From a virus, in the IMG/VR virus record IMGVR_UViG_3300042354_000024, positions 1 through 23,956 of that record: 23,956 nucleotides of DNA; one strand, written 5' to 3'. The notes beneath the pieces were generated by a model. The model was not told the DNA's origin. It saw only the letters and a program-made list of their open reading frames with translations, and did no database searches. Numbering within the stretch: position 1 is the stretch's first letter; every line of letters begins with the position of its first letter. Position numbers and translations under genes: made by a program. Positions 19,704-23,956 of this stretch are shown in pieces.

Positions 19704-20303
19704 ATGGCAATTACAAATGGCTACGCCACACTCGCAGAAGTCAAAGCCTCACTTCGCATTACAGACAACATTGATGACAGTCTGTTAGAAACAGCTATTG
19801 AATCTGCATCTCGCATGATTGACGGCTACACAGCTCGAACCTTCTCAAACGCTGGAACTGCCACTAGAAACTTTGCCGCTACCGATGCAATCAACCTAAT
19901 TATTGACGATGCCATCTCGGTTTCCGTAGTGTCCTCTACCGATGAAGTCGGGGATACCTATGTTGTTTGGGAAGCTAACGACTTTCAGCTTGAGCCACTA
20001 AACAGTCGCTCAGATGGTCTTTACATGCCATACACAGGCATTAGGGCTGTCAACACTTACACTTGGCCTGTTGTTGACCAGCAAGCCCTTTGTCGTATTA
20101 CCGGTGTCTGGGGTTGGCCTTCAGTTCCAATCGCAATCAAACAGGCAACCATCATTCAGTCATCAAGACTTTACAAAAGACTAGACAGCCCACTAGGTGT
20201 CGCAGGATTTGGTGACATGGGAGCAATCCGAGTTGGTCGCTACCTTGACCCAGATGTTGAACAGCTTGCTATGCCATTCAAGATTATGAGGAATTTCGGC
20301 TAA
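19704..20303 (+). CDS. Head-tail connector (gp6-like adaptor)
   Basis: The 199-aa protein begins YATLAEVKASLRITDNIDDS and continues LLETAIESASRMIDGYTAR, the helical opening of HK97 gp6 / SPP1 gp15-type adaptors. It has a beta-rich middle (YVVWEANDFQLEPL) and a closing helix with IKQATIIQSSRLYKRLDSP, also typical. It docks on the portal ring and forms the first connector layer. It ends in a TAATG overlap with the next gene. Confidence 0.9.
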   Translation: MAITNGYATLAEVKASLRITDNIDDSLLETAIESASRMIDGYTARTFSNAGTATRNFAATDAINLIIDDAISVSVVSSTDEVGDTYVVWEANDFQLEPLNSRSDGLYMPYTGIRAVNTYTWPVVDQQALCRITGVWGWPSVPIAIKQATIIQSSRLYKRLDSPLGVAGFGDMGAIRVGRYLDPDVEQLAMPFKIMRNFG

Positions 20304-20704
20304 TGAGCATCAGCCAAATTAGGACTGCTCTAGCTACAAACCTTGCAACCATTCCAGGGCTACGCACAGCCGCCGAGGTTCCTGATCTACCTAACCCACC
20401 TATCGCCATTGTTGCGCTAAACAATGTGAGCTATGACCGAGCCTTTGCTCAGGGAATGACTAGCTACACATTTGTCATCACAGCAATAGTTGGAAGGGCT
20501 GCCGAAAGAGAGGCACAGCGCAAGCTTGACGCCTACATCTCGCCAGGGGCAAACAGTGTCAAAAATGCTATAGAATCAGATAGTACTCTTGGTGGATATG
20601 CCTACGACTGCCGAGTAGTGTCTATGGACTCTGTTGGTTCATTGACAATAAGCGACACCACATACCTGGCTGCCGACTTCACAGTCACAGTCATAGCAAA
20701 CTAG
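20303..20704 (+). CDS. Tail terminator / head-tail joining protein
   Basis: ATG 20303 overlaps the previous TAA. The 133-aa product (MSISQIRTALATNLATIPGL, then NNVSYDRAFAQGMTSYTFVI and RAAEREAQRKLDAYISPG) shows the alpha-beta pattern of tail-terminator proteins of the gpU/gp10-type. It has the typical 'alpha helix, P.PP...V, long strand, helix .A...L..Y' layout. Place in the order adaptor, terminator, tail tube agrees. An alternative is a head-closure protein. Confidence 0.78.
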   Translation: MSISQIRTALATNLATIPGLRTAAEVPDLPNPPIAIVALNNVSYDRAFAQGMTSYTFVITAIVGRAAEREAQRKLDAYISPGANSVKNAIESDSTLGGYAYDCRVVSMDSVGSLTISDTTYLAADFTVTVIAN

Positions 20705-20714
20705 GAGAAATAAA

Positions 20715-21131
20715 TTGGCAAAATTTTATGCACAAGACTACAAGGTCACTATTGGCACTGCTGTACTAAGCAGCTCAATCGCCTCTGTAACTCTTGACAT
20801 TACTACCGATGAAGTTGAAACAACTGCATTTGGTAGCTCATACCGCACACGCATTGGTGGACTAAAGGATGCATCTGTATCCCTAGACTTCCACCAAGAC
20901 TTTGGAGCCGGAGCAGTTGACGCTCTACTATTCCCACTTATGGGCGAAACAGTAGCAGTCAAGATTGCACCTACCTCTGGAACTGTAACTGCAACCAACC
21001 CTGAGTACCGCTTTAACGCGCTAGTCACTCAGTACCAGCCATTCGCAGGAGCTGTTGGCGATCTAGCCACACTATCTGTAACTTGGCCGGTATCCGGTGA
21101 AGTTGTGCGCGGAACCGCTCCATCAGCGTAA
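20715..21131 (+). CDS. Major tail tube protein
   Basis: TTG 20715 has AGGAG 7-8 nt upstream. The 138-aa protein is beta-rich (YKVTIGTAVLSSSIASVTL, then VETTAFGSSYRTRIGGL and ASVSLDFHQDFGAGAVDAL) with an end FAGAVGDLATLSVTWPVSG. TTAFG....R....GL.D...S..F.QD is a recurring pattern of small actinophage tail tube proteins. It polymerises into hexamer rings around the tape measure. The next gene is the tail assembly chaperone, as expected. Confidence 0.88.
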   Translation: MAKFYAQDYKVTIGTAVLSSSIASVTLDITTDEVETTAFGSSYRTRIGGLKDASVSLDFHQDFGAGAVDALLFPLMGETVAVKIAPTSGTVTATNPEYRFNALVTQYQPFAGAVGDLATLSVTWPVSGEVVRGTAPSA

Positions 21132-21136
21132 TCTGC

Positions 21137-21142
21137 TAAGCT
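21137..21142 (+). promoter_or_regulatory. -10 box for leaderless chaperone transcript
   Basis: TAAGCT lies in the 17-nt gap after the tail tube stop, exactly 6 nt before ATG 21149, the same hexamer and spacing as before terS (10741-10746). No Shine-Dalgarno is present (CTAACCCC precedes the ATG). Confidence 0.45.
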
Positions 21143-21148
21143 AACCCC

Positions 21149-21415
21149 ATGAAAATAATCCTACAAATCGAGTTCAGCAACAAGCCTGGTGAAACTAAAG
21201 AGGTCACCTGTCTAGCGTCTGATATGGTCAAGTTCGAGTCACACTTCAACTTGTCTATTGCAAACCTAGAAAAAGACCTCAAGATTACTCACCTCTTGTT
21301 TCTAGCTTGGGCAAGCGAAACACGCACAAAGTCAACAGCCAAACCTTTTGAGGAGTGGGTGGATGAGGTAGTTACCATTTCTGCCGCAGACGACCCAAAA
21401 GCATCAAAGGGCTAG
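21149..21415 (+). CDS. Tail assembly chaperone, short form (gpG-like)
   Basis: ATG 21149 lies 17 nt after the tail tube gene. The 88-aa product has a beta-like start (KIILQIEFSNKPGETKEVTC) and a helical body (SIANLEKDLKITHLLFLAWA, then FEEWVDEVVTI), typical of the first chaperone of siphophage tails. It ends with the zero-frame codons AAG GGC TAG, which contain a -1 slip site (see 21406). Like lambda gpG it should hold the tape measure before tube assembly. Confidence 0.88.
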   Translation: MKIILQIEFSNKPGETKEVTCLASDMVKFESHFNLSIANLEKDLKITHLLFLAWASETRTKSTAKPFEEWVDEVVTISAADDPKASKG

Positions 21416-21564
21416 GCGACCAATCTGCACATTGGTACATCGCTTCACTAGCAGTTGAGTCGGGCATCAGTCCACTTGAGCTTATGAAGTTAGACGAACG
21501 AATGTTGTGGACTATAAGCCGGTATCTAATTTCTAGGAACCAAAGCCAATCTCCAAAAAGATAA
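21149..21564 (+). CDS. Tail assembly chaperone, -1 frameshift fusion (gpGT-like)
   Basis: A -1 slip at 21406-21412 carries translation past the short-form stop. The added 50 residues (LGDQSAHWYIASLAVESGIS, then PLELMKLDERMLWTISRYLI) form a helical tail resembling the C-terminal part of siphophage gpGT-type proteins, and stop at TAA 21562-21564. The fusion is 138 aa. The extension lacks its own start with a ribosome-binding site, in agreement with expression only by frameshift. Nucleotide coordinates span both frames; the reading frame changes at 21408-21409. Confidence 0.85.
21406..21436 (+). promoter_or_regulatory. Programmed -1 frameshift site with hairpin
   Basis: The heptamer A AAG GGC (21406-21412) fits the X XXY YYZ rule in the chaperone's zero frame. 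Six nt later ACCAAT (21419-21424) and ATTGGT (21431-21436) form a 6-bp stem with a 6-nt loop, at the distance usual for a stimulating structure. The zero-frame stop TAG follows the heptamer directly. Confidence 0.88.
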
Positions 21565-21565
21565 G

Positions 21566-21589
21566 CCCCCGAAAGGGGGTTTTTCTTTT
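21566..21589 (+). terminator. Rho-independent terminator after the chaperones
   Basis: CCCCC (21566-21570), GAAA tetraloop, GGGGG (21575-21579), then TTTTTCTTTT (21580-21589). It starts 1 nt after the fusion stop. It separates the chaperones from the tape-measure operon. Confidence 0.93.
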
Positions 21590-21592
21590 GGG

Positions 21593-21598
21593 TAGAAT
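21593..21598 (+). promoter_or_regulatory. -10 box candidate of the tape-measure operon
   Basis: TAGAAT (one mismatch to TATAAT) lies 3 nt after the terminator T-run and 35 nt before the start at 21629, which has its own AGGAG. A promoter is needed after the terminator and this is the best candidate. No -35 is visible. Confidence 0.4.
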
Positions 21599-21628
21599 TA
21601 TTAGAGTTACCCAATCTAGGAGTCATTG

Positions 21629-22258
21629 TTGGTTGCCGCAATACAGCAGATAAGAATACAAGGGATCAAAGAAACCTTGGAGCTTCTTGATGCTGTCCAA
21701 CCAGGTGCAATCAAGGAACTTAGAAAAGACATTAGGCGTATTGCTCAGCCAGTAGTGTCTGCTATCAAGTCCAATGTTCCAACCACCTCACCATTGAGAG
21801 GTATGAATCACTATGGTCGCACTAGGTTTGCTGGGGCCAAAGTAAGCGCTGAACTCTTGCTACGAGGCTGGGGAAACAGCGACACAATCCCCCTTGCCAG
21901 ACTTGCAGTTGTATCACCAAAGGATGCTGCTGGTCTTGAAATCGCTGACATGGCTGGTAGAAAGACAATGATGAATGGCCCTGCCTTGAAGTACGAATAC
22001 AAGGGTAGGGGTCGTATTGGTGGCTCAGGTCGTCAAAGACCAACAAAATCAAGATCAGTAGTACGCCGAGGAAACACAGCGGCATTTAGCTACCGAATCA
22101 ATGGTCAAGGTAAGGGCATGACCGACAATCTAGGTGGCATACCTTCTCGCTATGTTTACCCCGCTTTAGCTCAACGAGAAGATACATTGGCTGCCGATAT
22201 GCTCAAGACCATCGAAGGCTACACCGAGAGAATCAACCAAAAAATTAGGATTATGTAA
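21629..22258 (+). CDS. HK97-gp10-like minor structural protein
   Basis: Start chosen at TTG 21629, 6 nt after AGGAG (21618-21622); the adjacent TTG 21626 would be only 3 nt away. The 209-aa protein starts with an amphipathic helix (IQGIKETLELLDAVQPGAIK, then RKDIRRIAQPVVSAIKSNVP), the usual beginning of HK97 gp10-type proteins, where residues like these lead into a beta barrel. The middle is rich in basic and glycine residues (RGRIGGSGRQRPTKSRSVV). It may be a head-tail joining or minor tail protein. Its place between chaperones and tape measure is not the usual one for gp10. It is coupled to the tape-measure gene (TAATG). Confidence 0.7.
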   Translation: MVAAIQQIRIQGIKETLELLDAVQPGAIKELRKDIRRIAQPVVSAIKSNVPTTSPLRGMNHYGRTRFAGAKVSAELLLRGWGNSDTIPLARLAVVSPKDAAGLEIADMAGRKTMMNGPALKYEYKGRGRIGGSGRQRPTKSRSVVRRGNTAAFSYRINGQGKGMTDNLGGIPSRYVYPALAQREDTLAADMLKTIEGYTERINQKIRIM

Positions 22259-23956
22259 TGGCAATTAAGATTCCGATTCTCACCAGCTTTGACCCTAAAG
22301 GTCTAAAGCAAGCTAACGCTGCTTTTGCTAACCTGCAAACCTCTATTGGTTCTCTAGGTAGAAACTTTGCAGTTGTTGGCGCTGGCATAGCAGGTGCTAC
22401 TGCCCTTCTTGGTAATGCTGTAATGTCGGCCTCTAGCTTTGAGGCTGAGTTTGAGGGTGTCAATCAGGTATTCAAAGACGCTGCTGGTTCAGTGCAAGCT
22501 TTTGCTGAGGCTGCCGCCCAAACTGCCGGTCTAAGCGCAACAGAGGCCCTAAGAGCATCCAAGACATTTGGTTTGTTTGCTACCAGTGTAGGACTTGGCA
22601 CCGCTGAGGCCGCTACATTCTCAACAAGCTTGGTACAGCTTGCAGGTGACCTTGGATCATTCAATGACCTACCTACGGCCGATGCCCTAGCTGCTATCCA
22701 ATCTGGACTTCAAGGCCAAGCCGAGCCTCTTACAAAATACGGTGTTTTCTTAACCGACCTTAGCCTAAAGCAAGCTCTATTCAATGCCACAGGTGAAGAA
22801 GTAACTGGCACTCTTACAGCTCAACAAAAAATGGTGGCCGCCTATTCTCAGATTTTTGCAGACACCACAGTTCAACAGGGTGACTTTGTAAAGTATCAAG
22901 CGACACTTGGTAACCAACTAAAAGAAGTAGGGGCAGACTTCCAGAACCTAACAAGGGATATTGGCATGATGCTTATCCCAGTGATTACTGAGGCAATGCC
23001 TGTAATCAAGGCGATGGCAACAGAGATTGGTGAAAAGCTAAAGGCAGCCATTGGCTCTATTGACTGGAAATCTTTGATTACTTCAGTAGTTGACCTTACT
23101 GTCTTTTTAGTTCAAAACGCCGAAACCATTGCCAAGGTCGTAGCAGCTGTCTTTATTCTTAACACAGCTTTCAAGCTCATGGCGGTAGCTTCTGGCATAG
23201 CTAAAACAGCTATTGCATTGCAAACTTGGTTTACTGCCCAACTAGCAGCAGGTATGACACTTGCCACTATTGCAAGCACTTTGCTAAGTGCTGCCATGAG
23301 ATTGATTCCTTTTGTTGCTGTCGCCACCGCTATTGGTTTTGTAGTGGTCGGCATTATGCAAATGGGTGATGAAAGCAGAAAAGCTACGCCTTATGTTGAC
23401 AACTATGGTGGAGCAATCCGCAAGTCTGGTGATGATGCTTTATGGGCTGCCGAGCGTTACGGCATAGCAACTGACGCTGCAAACAGGTTCTCTAGTGCTG
23501 TCGGTAAACCTTACACTGGGCCAGCCAGAATCACCCAAGCTGAAATAGATGCAAGATTACTTGGTAGGGCAATAGAAAAAGGCAGAGCGCCAGCACCATT
23601 TGTCATGCCAGACTTTTCTAAATTGTTGGGATCTGCTACTTCTGGTCCTAGTTTTTCTCTTCCTGCACTTGACACATCGGGATTGGAAGAACAACAAAAA
23701 GACCTTCTTGATGGACTAAATAGCCTGAACGATGCGCAAGCTCAGGCAGCAAATAATGAGCAAGAGATACTTGACAAAAGAAAGTCAGCTTTTGAGTCCT
23801 TTACAGATTCAGTAAAGTCTTTATTTAGTCAAATCAAAGACAGCATACTTTCAAGCTTCAACCTGCCTACCCTTGGCAACTCAGTCAACAGCATCACTAG
23901 AAACATCTCCAAGCTACTAAAGCGCACTAAAGGCTTTGCTCGAAGCATCTCACAGC
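22258..23956 (+). CDS. Tail tape-measure protein, 3'-truncated
   Basis: ATG 22258 overlaps the previous TAA; the frame is open to the window end (566 complete codons). The start (MAIKIPILTSFDPKGLKQAN) and a first hydrophobic segment (FAVVGAGIAGATALLGNAV) are typical. The core holds FEAEFEGVNQVFKDAAGSVQ, GLSATEALRASKTFGLFA and GLQGQAEPLTKYGVFLTD, the conserved actinophage tape-measure motif. Long hydrophobic segments follow near residues 295-320 and 345-370 (LIPFVAVATAIGFVVVGIM), which in this family can insert in the host membrane during DNA delivery. The last part is polar and helical. The length sets the tail length and cannot be given because the gene is cut. Confidence 0.96.
   Translation, partial: MAIKIPILTSFDPKGLKQANAAFANLQTSIGSLGRNFAVVGAGIAGATALLGNAVMSASSFEAEFEGVNQVFKDAAGSVQAFAEAAAQTAGLSATEALRASKTFGLFATSVGLGTAEAATFSTSLVQLAGDLGSFNDLPTADALAAIQSGLQGQAEPLTKYGVFLTDLSLKQALFNATGEEVTGTLTAQQKMVAAYSQIFADTTVQQGDFVKYQATLGNQLKEVGADFQNLTRDIGMMLIPVITEAMPVIKAMATEIGEKLKAAIGSIDWKSLITSVVDLTVFLVQNAETIAKVVAAVFILNTAFKLMAVASGIAKTAIALQTWFTAQLAAGMTLATIASTLLSAAMRLIPFVAVATAIGFVVVGIMQMGDESRKATPYVDNYGGAIRKSGDDALWAAERYGIATDAANRFSSAVGKPYTGPARITQAEIDARLLGRAIEKGRAPAPFVMPDFSKLLGSATSGPSFSLPALDTSGLEEQQKDLLDGLNSLNDAQAQAANNEQEILDKRKSAFESFTDSVKSLFSQIKDSILSSFNLPTLGNSVNSITRNISKLLKRTKGFARSISQ

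Overview
The window is part of a tailed double-stranded DNA phage (siphovirus-type, HK97-fold head) with every convincing gene on the + strand. Moderate GC, frequent TTG starts, leaderless-looking -10 boxes and a gene order of HNH / TerS / TerL / portal / protease / capsid / glycosyltransferases / connectors / tail point to a phage of an actinobacterium of moderate GC, such as a freshwater lineage. The host assignment is inference. No integrase, repressor, lysis gene or DNA polymerase is visible, and both window ends cut through genes.

Layout. 1-553: the 3' end of an HNH nuclease gene, then a gap with an RNA that looks like the two ends of tmRNA joined at 79 nt, followed by two hairpins. 554-3883: replication and recombination module (winged-helix/DnaT-like initiator, DnaB-type helicase, Zn-finger protein, SSB-like OB protein, RusA resolvase). 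3923-6204: a strong promoter with a palindromic operator candidate, then about ten very small, tightly overlapping genes, mostly unknown, including a DUF1599-like protein, a two-helix membrane peptide and an HTH protein. 6194-10119: metallophosphoesterase, a C5-cytosine methyltransferase broken by a one-base frameshift, and a beta-class amino-methyltransferase. 10119-12703: FmdB-type zinc ribbon, HNH nuclease, a structured non-coding gap that may hold the packaging site, terminase small and large subunits. 12711-17650: membrane peptide, portal, small beta protein, multidomain prohead protease, small protein, terminator, direct repeats, major capsid protein, terminator. 17734-19662: GT4- and GT2-type glycosyltransferases. 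19704-23956: head-tail connector, tail terminator, tail tube, tail-assembly chaperones with a -1 frameshift site, terminator, HK97-gp10-like protein, and the start of the tape-measure gene.

How it fits together. The early genes copy and resolve phage DNA. The methyltransferases probably mark it against host restriction. HNH plus TerS/TerL cut and package it through the portal into capsids matured by the protease. The glycosyltransferases probably decorate virion proteins. The chaperones assemble the tail tube on the tape measure. The capsid gene is insulated by strong terminators on both sides, and several genes carry a TANNNT box exactly 6 nt before ATG, which suggests independent leaderless transcripts. 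The most unusual element is the miniature tmRNA-like RNA at 328-406.
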